Source: Galdieria sulphuraria (lineage: Eukaryota > Rhodophyta > Bangiophyceae > Galdieriales > Galdieriaceae). From it: DNA of 64,000 bases. The position numbers and the translations under genes were made by a program. Positions 20,574 through 30,304 of this stretch are shown one piece after another. The stretch spans positions 86,479-150,478 of the forward strand of contig NW_005178436.1 of NCBI RefSeq assembly GCF_000341285.1. The letters are read 5' to 3'. The notes under the pieces are model-generated. The model had not been told where the DNA came from and did no database searches. It worked only from the letters and a program-made list of their open reading frames with translations. Each line of letters opens with the position of its first letter. Positions within the stretch are counted from its first letter, which is position 1.

Positions 20574-22669
20574 TTACAAGATTCCATAAAACAGCAAGTA
20601 TCCTATTCCACTTCTTATGATGCCATTTCTTAATAATACAAACCAACCAACCTTTCTATTCCATTCCTTATAAAGTAATTTGGCTTTACTCAAATGAACC
20701 AAATGATGAATACTCCAACGCAATAATTCCTAATAGTATTTGTGATAAAGAAGAACAAGAAGAGGAGAAATATTTGGAGATATATGCTTACTTTGGTCGA
20801 AATCATAAAATAAAATGTATCATTCTTCAGCATATATTCTAAAGTCTTCTTGATAGACTCAAATGAACTTTGTAGTGGCTCTAACCAGTAGTTGAGAGTA
20901 TTCTGGATAGTAGAATTGGAAAAACAAAGTGAAATAGGCTCAACAATCTCCCTATAATATAACGAGTATTGTATCTTCTGCATAAAGCTACAAGTTGTCA
21001 ATGCTGAGAATCGTATTTCATAAGTTAAAGGATGAATAAATAAAGGATTCCTTTCCAAGTTTTCTTGTCGTGTTTGGCTCAACTTGTTCCATAACCATTG
21101 CTTTCTTTCTTGTTCCCATTCCAATAATAGACAACTGCTCCTATACAATTTGCTACACAACCTTATCCAACTCTCCCATAATAGTCTTAGTTGTTGACTT
21201 TTCCAACATAATGAAGAAGAAGAATGCATTATAATACCTGACCAACATTCATAAAGATAACCAAGTACAAAATAAACAGCTGAATATTCACTCGAATCAT
21301 ACAAATCACAGTCAAACCCTAATAAAAGATGTTGAATGGAAATCATATAACCCAATTCTTTTATAAACAAAGATAAGGGATTGTCTTCTTTTCCTGATAC
21401 AGATTGGGTTGTTTCCCTTTTACCAATAGACTGCGTATACAATTGTTCCACATGACTCAACAGATTGAGCAACTTCCTACGTTGTTTTCCTCGATTGAGA
21501 CATAATACATGAAATAGGTCTTGAATAAGATAATCTAATAGATGAATGGAATGATTCACTTTGGATATAGAATCCAAATTCCAATCTTTGCTACGAGACT
21601 GCCAAACTTTCCATCCCATATTCTTCAACCAAATGGTACGACTCCAAGTTGTGGTCGAAATGACACAACGACTATAAAGTAAAGAACGTGTAACAATATG
21701 ACGTTTGGAGCGATTGAAAGAGAAAATGTTACATAATAATGGAAAGATATGATTGGAGTTTTCTATTTCCAAAGTATATTTTCTAATCCAATCGATCAAT
21801 TCTTCCCACTCTGTCAATAAATGTTCAAGTTTCTGTAGCGCCATTGTAATTGTATAAGGAGTAGTACTACGAGGAATTTCATAGTTAGAGACTTGTAAAC
21901 AAACATCAAAACCAAATAAAGTCTCCTCCATCAAGTCAACATTCGATGCATCCACTGAAATATCTGCAAGTGTTTTCTTTGCAGCAATGATGTCTTGTTT
22001 CGACTTTTCAAAGGACTGATTCAAATTGGAATCCAAAATATTACAAATATAGTAAAAGAGTTGTAAAGGCTTATTCCATCTATTTGGTTCCTTCCAAGAT
22101 GACTCTAATATGGACTGTTGTGCTATTAGATAATCTGCTTCCATATCACTCCAGACTATGGACTCCAAAAGTGGTTGGCCCAACACAAAGTCTTCTTCTT
22201 CGACCACTTGTGCTTCTATAATACATTTATCAATCAACTGACAGGCTTTCACTGACATAAAAAGAAAGTTTCTCAGTTTCATATTATTCAAGGACTTTAA
22301 CTGTCGGAGATATATGCAAGAGTATACAGTTTGAAAAAAACTCTGTCCATCCAACCAACTCGTAAAATAAGCAATGAACTTATACATCAAAGAAATCAAC
22401 TGATTATCATCGAGTTTCTCACAAGGTATCCAATTTTGGTTTTCTTCACAAGTCTTTTTCACATTTGAAGCGAGTGTCTTGTCAAAGAAAGGATCACCCA
22501 CCAGAACTGCAGTGAGGGTTTTCTGTAAAGAAAAGTCTCTGGAATGTATCATTTCACCTATTTCAAGTTGATTGGCAGCTTGTATAAATTTTTCAGTAAC
22601 ATCTGTTAGACTACTTGGTTCATTGGAAAGAGAGTCGATACGAGTCATTGTATCATCATCAGTTTTCAT
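20574..22669 (-). CDS. NAA35: N-terminal acetyltransferase C auxiliary subunit NAA35/MAK10
   Basis: Two exons, 22669..20792 and 20729..20574, 677 aa. The conserved N-terminal block is visible: DVTEKFIQAANQLEIGEMIH, LTAVLVGDPFFDKTLA, then LDGQSFFQTVYSCIYL and VEEEDFVLGQP. Later parts are helical and weakly conserved, as in the family. NAA35 anchors the catalytic subunit NAA30 on ribosomes for acetylation of Met-Leu/Ile/Phe starts. The 62-nt intron near the end (GTAAGC...TATTAG) replaces an otherwise hydrophobic read-through with ELLRWSIHHLVHLSKA and 31 more residues to a TAA; this last exon is inferred. Divergent from NDUFA1, with 54 nt between start codons. Confidence 0.85.
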
Positions 22670-22723
22670 TGGGTGAATGAGAATTGAAAGAGACTTTACT
22701 TTTTGTTTGGGCGAAGAAGAAGA
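22670..22723. promoter_or_regulatory. 54-nt divergent interval, NAA35 / NDUFA1
   Basis: Only 54 nt separate the two opposing ATGs, so both leaders and the core promoters must overlap or lie inside the partner gene. No clear TATA-like element is seen. Confidence 0.4.
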
Positions 22724-22966
22724 ATGGCTTGGGTAGAAAGTCTTGTTCCTATGGGTATTATTTGTCTTTCTATTGCTTCCATCGGGTTTTTAGAAGGAGT
22801 CGTACACCGTGCCTTTCACTATGGAAGAGTAAGTTGGAAAGACTTTCTCGGAGTATGGATAAGTAATATTACTTAGAATAAACGGGTTGGAACAGACGAA
22901 TGGGATCGAACTATGGATAGTAGAGACGAACGTTTGATAGAATATTCGAGAAGAGTACAAAAGTAA
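22724..22966 (+). CDS. NDUFA1: NADH dehydrogenase (complex I) subunit MWFE
   Basis: Two exons, 22724..22828 and 22877..22966, 64 aa; the intron is 48 nt. The N-terminal helix (WVESLVPMGIICLSIASIGFLEG) followed by VVHRAFHYGR, and then a soluble tail with GTDEWDRTMDSRDERLIE, fits plant MWFE (LGIIGGML..., HDEWDVAMERRD). Length agrees with the family. MWFE is a small single-helix accessory subunit in the membrane arm of mitochondrial complex I. The gene is easily missed because neither exon is long. Confidence 0.88.
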
Positions 22967-23196
22967 AGTACATATGCGATACTTTTCGGATGAGATACTT
23001 TATCCGTGTATGCGCTTCAACTCACCACTTGTGTTCCTATTGGTCACTCATAACGACTTGAGTCCATTTCTGACTGGCAAAAGTTGTTATAGTCTTCTTC
23101 TTTATATGAAACTTGACAAAAGTGATATTAGCAGTCTTTTCTATATTTTCACAAGGGTCTATGTGCTCTCGTCTTTGTCATAGAAAATAACGTCTT

Positions 23197-24055
23197 CTAT
23201 TGGAAAATATCCGCAAGTTGTTCCAATAAGACGATGGGTTTGTTCATTCTAGAACAGAAACCACCCGAACCAATATATACAAGACGTTGAATAAAACGCT
23301 CCAAGTCAACAATAACAGAAGGATTGCTATCGATATGCATTTGAGGTTCCAATTGCCTATCCAAGTGAGTCTCGAAATACAATAGCAAGCAATTGCATAC
23401 CTCACAATGGCTGTAGTTCCTTGTAAAGTTTCACAAAATAATACCTTTGCTGGATGCAAACCAGATTGAAAGGTTCCAGTCACTTCAAGTGCGTTTCTAC
23501 AACTTACTTCTTCCTCATCACTACTTACTCTTATAATCAAAAAAACTTCAAAGAGAGATATGAGTTGTAAAAACCCTGATAACTTATCAGGATCCACTTG
23601 CAGTTGTTCTTTGACTGAACTAGAAACTCGTCGAAACAAACAACTCTTCTCTAGGTCCGTTCCTAAAGTTATTCTTGATACACCACGAAAGACATTTTTC
23701 AGTTTCCAAGAACCTAAAGAGTTCAACTATTAAACAATGGCGACAGTTACTTTTCACAATATGTCCTCCTTACTTGTGCCTCTAGCCATAGTTGCAAAAG
23801 GACCAGTTGGAACACTATCACTGGAAGATTTATTTCCTCCATATTCAATACAAGAAGATTCCGTTACATGAACTGGTCTACTTGAAGAAGAAGTTGTCGT
23901 TGGATTATTTCGACGTTTTCTATTACGAAGAGAAACAAGCAAAGCCACAGCAGCAACTGCAGCAAATATTACAGAAACTCTGTATGATTGTAATGGACTA
24001 AACTTTGGCTGTTACTACAATTCACTTACCCATTTTTATCCAATAACGAAGACAT
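23197..24055 (-). CDS. PEX22: Peroxin 22, plant type (membrane anchor of PEX4)
   Basis: Four exons: 24055..24030, 23979..23774, 23713..23401, 23356..23197; 234 aa. An N-terminal membrane helix (VSVIFAAVAAVALLVSL) is followed by a basic, Ser-rich linker and a globular domain with LHPAKVLFCETLQGTTAIVR and QLEPQMHIDSNPSVIVDLER, matching plant PEX22. It recruits the ubiquitin-conjugating enzyme PEX4 to the peroxisome membrane for PEX5 recycling. The first intron has two possible acceptors 18 nt apart; the 50-nt version fits the intron sizes here and the alternative adds PLQSYR. A tight fit of frames supports the others. Confidence 0.85.
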
Positions 24056-24291
24056 AAGACTAGAGAGCCAAGATATCAGTTTCCACAAAGAGGACCACCA
24101 CGACTTTGCCATTCATCAATGCAGATTGTTGGAAAAGGAATGAACGAGTATGAATATATATATACATACATATATATATATAGATAGATATATATATAGA
24201 TAGAATAGATAGAATAGATATGTAATATAAAACACTTTTTGGAGGAAACCAATGACACTAGTCTTATATATATCAACTTCATTGTCTTTCT
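24056..24291. repeat. AT / GATA-type simple repeats in a short spacer
   Basis: Between the PEX22 start and the 3' end of the next minus gene lies a run of TA units mixed with TAGATA and AGAATAGAT units at about 24154-24220. No gene is seen. Confidence 0.8.
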
Positions 24292-25713
24292 CTATTTTGC
24301 AGCGTAATCATTCACAAATGTTGCTACGACTCCATAATGATCAGATAATGTATTTGGCAACTGCAAAGAATACATTTTCTTCTCTTCTTGTGTGACTCGA
24401 AATGGTTCAATGAAAGTTTTCAAGGTTCCTTCTGTAGCTCCATGAAGATTTCCCTTTCTAGGATCGAACAACACATAATCAATACATTTCGTGCCATCCG
24501 TAATAGGATGTCTTCCATGATGAGAAAGACTCAACAAATCTTTCAAACAAAGGTTACGTATCGTATTATCTTGAAAATATTGTGCTCGTTTCTGTTGTAA
24601 TAAATATAATGAAGAAGGAGAGTCTTGCAATCTTTCCAACAAGTCTTGATACCAAAAACTATCCGAATCATTTTCCATCGAAGTTCTTGCATTGATATTC
24701 CAATCTCCCGTAATAACTACTGGTCCATCATCATCCACAATATTCCAATGAATAAAGTCTCTCATCTCTTCCAACTGACCAATTCGTATTCTCGCATGAT
24801 AAGACTCGTGTGGATATCCAATACGATCTCCCGCTTGCATATGTGAAGAGAAGACATGTAAATATTGAGCTCTCTCTATTCTCATCTCTTTTTTAGAATT
24901 CTTATTATAATCTTCACTACTCTTTTGGGTATAACATGTTGGAGTCAACGAGATTCGAGCATAGAGACAACCCTTTCCTACAAAACTATCCACTGTTGAA
25001 TAAACACAATGTCGATAATGAATATAGTTTGTATACAAAATGGGAAATTTGCTTAAAATGGTTACTCCTCCATCGATAATACGAGGCGGTATTCTAAAAC
25101 AATTGCGAGGTAAAAAACATTCATATTGGAAACCCAAAAGTTTGGATGCTTCAATAAAGGCTTCCCTTCTGTTACAAAAGGCATCAAACAACTCTTGAAA
25201 ACAAACAATATCCAAATATCCAATCCTTTTAAGTAATAATGAGAGCCTCTCATCCTTGAAATCTTCACCATTGTCTCCTGCAATACCTGGCGGTCTACAA
25301 AAGGCATTATAACTCATCAACCGAATAATATGAGGTCCACTGGAGACACTTGGTAATGAATTGGTTGCTTCTTCTGCCAATTTCAGATACTTTATATGGC
25401 GACTTGTTGGAAATAAAACTCGCAACCATATAAACATACAGAAGGATAAAAACAATAGAATACAACAAAGTAAATAGAAAGTACTAAAAGAATAACAAGA
25501 GAAATAACGACTAGAAGAAGTTTTCACATATCCCAACCAACGACATATCTTTGGATTATATTCCAAACTAAATACCAAAGAAGAAGGAAACAACGCAATC
25601 CATACAATAAACTTTCTAGTGCCAACACCTAGTACAGCACCTTCTTTCGTTTGAGGCATCAGAAATAACCAAAACATACTTAATAAATATAAAAATATCA
25701 ACCACTCTAACAT
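24292..25713 (-). CDS. Neutral sphingomyelinase-like membrane phosphodiesterase
   Basis: Single exon, 473 aa. Three hydrophobic segments fill the first 115 residues (WLIFLYLLSMFWLFLM, FIVWIALFPSSLVFSL, FYLLCCILLFLSFCMFIWL). An exonuclease-endonuclease-phosphatase (EEP) domain follows: MSYNAFCRPPGIAGDN, DIVCFQELFDAF with the metal-binding Glu, GGVTILSKFPI, HVFSSHMQAGD, ITGDWNINA, CIDYVLF and a final SDHYGVVA with the catalytic His. The RPPGI and HMQA blocks are those of nSMase2-type enzymes, which cleave sphingomyelin or related phospholipids at membranes. Which headgroup is used here is unknown. Unlike nSMase2, all membrane helices are at the N-terminus, in part an ER-type layout. Confidence 0.87.
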   Translation of the reverse strand: MLEWLIFLYLLSMFWLFLMPQTKEGAVLGVGTRKFIVWIALFPSSLVFSLEYNPKICRWLGYVKTSSSRYFSCYSFSTFYLLCCILLFLSFCMFIWLRVLFPTSRHIKYLKLAEEATNSLPSVSSGPHIIRLMSYNAFCRPPGIAGDNGEDFKDERLSLLLKRIGYLDIVCFQELFDAFCNRREAFIEASKLLGFQYECFLPRNCFRIPPRIIDGGVTILSKFPILYTNYIHYRHCVYSTVDSFVGKGCLYARISLTPTCYTQKSSEDYNKNSKKEMRIERAQYLHVFSSHMQAGDRIGYPHESYHARIRIGQLEEMRDFIHWNIVDDDGPVVITGDWNINARTSMENDSDSFWYQDLLERLQDSPSSLYLLQQKRAQYFQDNTIRNLCLKDLLSLSHHGRHPITDGTKCIDYVLFDPRKGNLHGATEGTLKTFIEPFRVTQEEKKMYSLQLPNTLSDHYGVVATFVNDYAAK

Positions 25714-25752
25714 TCTTAGGATTTACTTTCATAAAACATTTTTATACAACTT

Positions 25753-27162
25753 TTAACCAAAAGTTTTAGAAATGCCAAACTGAATTCCAGAATGAATGCG
25801 ATCGCCTTGTGTTCTCCGTAAGACATGACAATAGTTGACTTCCAAACGTCCCAACTGAGTATCAGCAACTACACCTAATCCTACTGATATTCTTGTTGTT
25901 TCAAACAAGTTCTTCCAGGGAAGTTGTCTAGTAAAAACTTGACCAAGTAGAGATTGGGAGTCCTTCACAGAAGAGATGTCTCCAATAGTGGCAAAAATAT
26001 GAGCTTTGGGTCTAAATAAGTTTCCTAAAACTCCTTTTACCGGGAGTGGAATACTTAAAGAGCTGAATATGGTATAGAAAAGTTCTCCTCCCAAAGGATC
26101 ATCCTTTTCATAGGGTCCTACTCCTCGAGTTTGAAAGCCTCGAAAACTGTTAGGTCCTCCCAAGTAAAATCGATCCAAAACTGTTGATAAATAACTCTTT
26201 GGAGTATATAAGTAACCCAATCTACAGGCAATTCCATAAGAAGCTTCAGTATCTCCAATTGGAATATGTAGTTGAGACTCCAGTTGTTGCCGAATATATC
26301 GAACACTGCCACCTAATCCAGCCAATTCTGTATGAACGTTGAAACACTTTCCTTCAATAGGTGCTTGAGGATTATCTCTTGAGTCTATCTCATAAGTATG
26401 TTTGATGGAAGACTTGAATGAGAATCCAGCTTCTTCTCGAATGGTTGAAGAAGCTGAGGGTTCGGTAACGCTGATTTCTCTCCACGCACCCTCATATGAG
26501 AATATTCCTAATGATTGTGGAAATCCAAATGAAGTCACAAAACCGCGACTCACTTCATTATGAGATCGCTGTTTTTCATTGAAATATTGTCGATTGAGAT
26601 AAGCAGAAAAGAAAGTATCGCATCCAAAAGCATGCGGTTTATAAAATTCAGCCACTCCATATCCTCGAGCTAGATCTGTTCCTTCTGTTCCAGCCTCGAA
26701 TCGTAGTCTCTCCGCTTTGCCAAAAATATTTCTCAAAGTTGCGCAAGTTTCTAAACCCGTTTCGAATCCTTCTCTTTCTACAGTAGTTCCCAATCGAAGT
26801 TGTAAACGTCCCTTTTCTGAAACAGTCACCAAAACATCCGTCTGATCAGGTACCGAAGACTCGTCCAAAAATACGTCCACTCCTTTGAATATATCCAACT
26901 CACGAAGACGTTCTATGGCAATCGACAGATTCTCAATGACCTAAAACAGTTTATTTCGAATGAATTTTAAAGTCTCTGGTTTAACAACCTCTCGAAAGTT
27001 CTCACCACCTAAGGAAGGTGCAACTAAGGAGTGTAAAAATGAAGGATTGGTTCTTCGATATCCTCTTATTTTCAATGATCCAATCTTTAGTTTAGATTGA
27101 AATAACTCTTCTAGTTTACTTTCTTCTGTACTAGTAGGAGAGTCTTCAAAAGAAGACGACAT
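25753..27162 (-). CDS. SAM50: SAM50, Omp85-family outer-membrane assembly protein
   Basis: Two exons, 27162..26989 and 26940..25753, 453 aa. After a Ser/Glu-rich N-terminus comes one POTRA domain (LKIGSLKIRGYRRTNPSFL ... LRELDIFKGVDVFLDESS) and a 16-strand barrel. The Omp85 lid motif is present: RFYLGGPNSFRGFQTRGVGP. The end (RIHSGIQFGISKTFG) has the terminal aromatic beta-signal. One POTRA and total length fit SAM50 better than TOC75 (three POTRA) or plastid OEP80. It inserts beta-barrels into the mitochondrial outer membrane. The intron (48 nt, weak GTTGTT donor) spans a stop and is placed by homology at NFRE/VIENL. Confidence 0.92.
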
Positions 27163-27231
27163 ATTTATTTAGGTAAGCCAACTCCAACGTCCAAAATTGG
27201 ACATGGATTGGAATTGTTGTGTTGGATTATG
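27163..27231. promoter_or_regulatory. 69-nt divergent interval, SAM50 / NAE1
   Basis: The two start codons face away from each other over 69 nt. A shared core promoter is the simplest reading; no motif is obvious. Confidence 0.4.
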
Positions 27232-29043
27232 ATGGCTGAAAGATATGATCGTCAAATAAGGCAAGTTGTTTTGGTACAAGTTGTTTTGATAGCTTAACTT
27301 ATTTTTACAGGTTTTGGGGTGAACACGGCCAAGCAGCTCTAAAAGACTGCTCTATTTAGTTATTGGAGGCTTCAGCAACAGGAACAGAAACTTTGAAGAA
27401 CTTGATCCTTCCTGGAGTAGGAAGCTTTTTAGTAGTCGATGACAAGGAAACGAGTTGGAGAGACCTGGGAAGAAACTTTTTTGTCGATGAAGATGCAGTA
27501 TTCAATCATAGGTTTCGTGCAGATACAACTCAACGTTTGTTACAAGAGCTGAACGATGAAGTGGTGGGATACAGTCAAACAGTTTCCATAGATCGTTTCT
27601 TAAAAGAATATTCATCAGAAGATAGATTGCTTCCAATATTTGTTTGTTGCAGTCTTGACGAACAAATTTTATTGAAAACTTCCGAGTTTTGTTGGCGTCA
27701 CCAAATTCCTTTTGTATATGCAGTTTCTTATGGACTATTGGGTTTAGTAAGAATAGCTATTCCAGAACATTGTGTATGGGACGCAAGAGAAGAGATGGTT
27801 GCCCAAGAGTTGCGATTATCGGAACCTTTTGAAGAACTCGAGCAATATTGTAATAATTTTCCTTTGGAGAGTTTGGATGATGCCAACCATTCCCTCGTTC
27901 CTTATGCAGTTATTCTTGTTAAAGCCTTCAAAGCCTTTATGGATTCACATCAAGGTCGTCGACCGGAAACTCGAGAAGATCAGGAAGCTATTCGTTTGTT
28001 GTTAAGGAGTTGGATGAGAACCCCAACTGAAGAAAACTTTATGGAAGCTTTGAAGCATTGCCATTTCATTTGGATGAAGTCTTTGGCAGAACCCAATGAG
28101 TCTCTTCAGAGTATTTTGAAGGACTATAAAACTGAAATGGAAGGCATTCAGCTACAAGTGGATAGAAAGGATCGTAACTTGAAATTTTGGATTCTTGTTG
28201 CTGCTGTCAAACATTTTGTTATAGAAGACGGACAAGGAAAGTTACCTTTGAAAGGGTAAGTTTAGACATATTTTTGTCTTTTCCTTGGAGGAATAGGTAT
28301 TGAGTGAGTTATCTAGTTCAGTACCTGATATGATATCTGATACAGAATCCTTTATTGGACTACAAAGAGTATATAAGAAACGAGCAGAAAAGGAACATCG
28401 TATCATTTATCAACGTGCTCAATATATATGCAAACAAGTTGGTTTAGAGGAAAACTTTCTCTCTCCTTTGGAAGTTTTCGAGTTTTGTCGAAATATTAGG
28501 TCTATTGCGGTATGTATTTTGTTATTACTGTAAAATATAGTGATAAGGAATATCTGCTCTTAGGTGATGAGATATTGTTCTCTACAAGATGAATTTCAAA
28601 ATAATACAGTTTTGAAAGATGCCTTGAAGAGTTGTTTGGATAGAAATGAAGAAGACGCTTACTTTTATATTGCCTTTCGTGCTTGTCTACAATTTCATCA
28701 TCAACAGGGACATTTTCCAGGGCAAGTAATGAATGGTAGTTTGAGTTCTAAGGAACCATCTCTATTGGATTATGAGCAAGATTATATTCAACTTGCTCAT
28801 TTAGCTGAAAAGTGGTGTAAAAGTTGCGATATTGTAAAGAATGAAAAACTGGATGCAACCCTAAGAGAAATGTGTCGCTATGGAGGTTCAGAGTTGCATA
28901 GTATTGCAGCTTTGACTGGTGGAGTTGCTGCACAAGAAATTGTCAAACTGGTGACCAAACAATTTAGGCCACTTAGTGGTTGGTTTATATTCAATGGTGC
29001 CCAATCAACTTCAGCTACTGTTTCTTTGTGTACACATATATAG
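27232..29043 (+). CDS. NAE1: NEDD8-activating enzyme E1 regulatory subunit, with an in-frame TAG
   Basis: Four exons: 27232..27260, 27311..28255, 28317..28509, 28564..29043; 548 codons. The family is certain: YDRQIR/FWGEHGQAAL, ATGTETLKNLILPGVGSF, LPLKG/SVPDMISDTESF, YFYIAFRACLQFHHQQG, CRYGGSELHSIAALTGG and AAQEIVKLVTKQF. It pairs with UBA3 to activate NEDD8 for cullin neddylation. Two oddities: the first intron is GC-AG (ATAAG/GCAAGT...ACAG), and codon 26 (27357..27359) is TAG, within CSI-stop-LLEASATG, where plant AXR1 has Cys. No splice choice keeping the frame removes it. It may be a sequencing error, a recent null mutation, editing or read-through. The rest of the frame is intact. Confidence 0.88.
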
Positions 29044-29559
29044 AAAGAGGACTCCATAAGGAAAGTCCCTTGATTATCCAATGGTTTTAGTAAAATGACA
29101 AAATATATTTCTTTATTGTACCAAATATAGGATGAAGTTGATGCCACATATTTACAATGAAATGGACATTTCTTCATAGAGTTTAGTTATTAGCTCTAGG
29201 AAAACTGGGCTGAAAAGGAAGGACATGTCATCCTGAAAGATTTCATTTTGCTTTCTGATTCTTAAAAAGAATTCGCTAAACAAAGTAAGGATAGCGATAG
29301 GATATCTCTTTCACTTGTAGTACATCGAACATGTAGTCAAGCGCATGAACCACAAAGATAAACTTAGGTTCCTATCTCTGGGGATTGTAACTGACATATT
29401 TCTTTATGGTCATTTGACGATATATAAGAAATGTAGAGTTCTTATATATATATATATATATATATATAGACAAATGACCAATAAGAAGAATTTCAAACAC
29501 TTTTAAAACCATATTCTCTATAATATATCATTTGTCTTTAACGGAATAAAAGACTCCTG
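29044..29559. other. Intergenic interval between convergent NAE1 and ccmA genes
   Basis: 516 nt with no coding signal. It holds a long imperfect inverted repeat with an AT-rich stem at 29407..29480, listed separately. The rest should be the two 3' untranslated regions. Confidence 0.7.
29407..29480. repeat. Long hairpin: inverted repeat with AT-repeat arm
   Basis: The left arm starts TGGTCATTTG and ends TATATAAGAA; the right arm starts TTCTTATATA and ends CAAATGACCA. The outer ten bases are perfectly complementary, and the inner stem is AT-rich with an extra run of TA units on the right side. The loop is about 8 nt. It sits where two convergent transcription units end, so it could affect termination, or be a small inverted-repeat element. 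Neither is shown. Confidence 0.85.
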
Positions 29560-30177
29560 TTATAAAGTATCCAAGTCTCCTAAGCGTATCCGAGTAGAAT
29601 CAGGTATATCAATATGTGTATGAGTAGCTGCAACGACACATCCTCCTTGCATACGATGGAAATGAATTATCTGTTCCAAAATAGTCAAAGAATTGGTATC
29701 CAAAGCTAACGTTGGCTCATCCAATAGCCATAAAGCACGAGGAACTACAAGCAACTTAGCCAAAGAAGCTCGTTTCCTTTGACCTTGTGAAAGAAGAGAA
29801 TACTTTTGATCGTGGACGTGACTAAGATTGACTGCTCGTAAAGCCCAAGATACTTCTTGATAGGGCATACCAGCTTTGCGACAAAATAACTTCAAACAAC
29901 CATAGAGAGTTAGATCTTGTCGAAAACTGTCCTTATCATTTTCTCCTAAATAATGAATAGTACTGTTCCTCTGTAGCCAACCACTGACGTGGTCACCCAG
30001 ATTTAAGAGATCACGTAGAAAGGTCGACTTACCAGAGGCATTGGCACCTTGAATAATACAAGCACTACCGGGTGAAAGCGATATATGAAGTCTGTCAATG
30101 AGAAGATCTCGTTGAGCAGGAGAATAACAAAGCGCCCTGCCGTGGACAACTAGAGGTGTATAGAAAGAACCTCTCAT
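29560..30177 (-). CDS. ccmA: CcmA-like ABC ATPase (cytochrome c maturation / haem export)
   Basis: Single exon, 205 aa, the size of CcmA/ABCI1 half-size ATPases. Walker A is GANASGKST (residues 44-52), the signature is LSQGQRKRASLAKLL and Walker B is LWLLDEPTLALD followed by the H-loop THTH. The YLGENDKD segment and early LYGCLKLF order fit CcmA rather than other ABC groups. With CcmB it drives haem handling in system I cytochrome c maturation of mitochondria. In many algae and protists ccm genes are mitochondrial; this copy is nuclear, as in land plants. No obvious presequence is seen; the short N-terminus (MRGSFYTPLVVHGR) is the only candidate. Alternative: another small soluble ABC ATPase. 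Confidence 0.85.
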   Translation of the reverse strand: MRGSFYTPLVVHGRALCYSPAQRDLLIDRLHISLSPGSACIIQGANASGKSTFLRDLLNLGDHVSGWLQRNSTIHYLGENDKDSFRQDLTLYGCLKLFCRKAGMPYQEVSWALRAVNLSHVHDQKYSLLSQGQRKRASLAKLLVVPRALWLLDEPTLALDTNSLTILEQIIHFHRMQGGCVVAATHTHIDIPDSTRIRLGDLDTL

Positions 30178-30304
30178 AACTCTTTGACTCTTATTGTATT
30201 ACTAGTATGACTATGTGTGCAGTTTGTATAAACACAACTCGATATTCATCCGTCTCTCATACCCAAAAAGTCTCAAATCACTTTGGGCGGGTTAATTTGG
30301 TTTG

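Noticed and set aside
24154-24220. CRISPR-like regular spacing in the TAGATA repeats
   Set aside because: Plain microsatellite with no unique spacers, and a eukaryotic context.
24388-24846. Two plus-strand frames opposite the sphingomyelinase-like gene
   Set aside because: Antisense shadows; no splice or family support.
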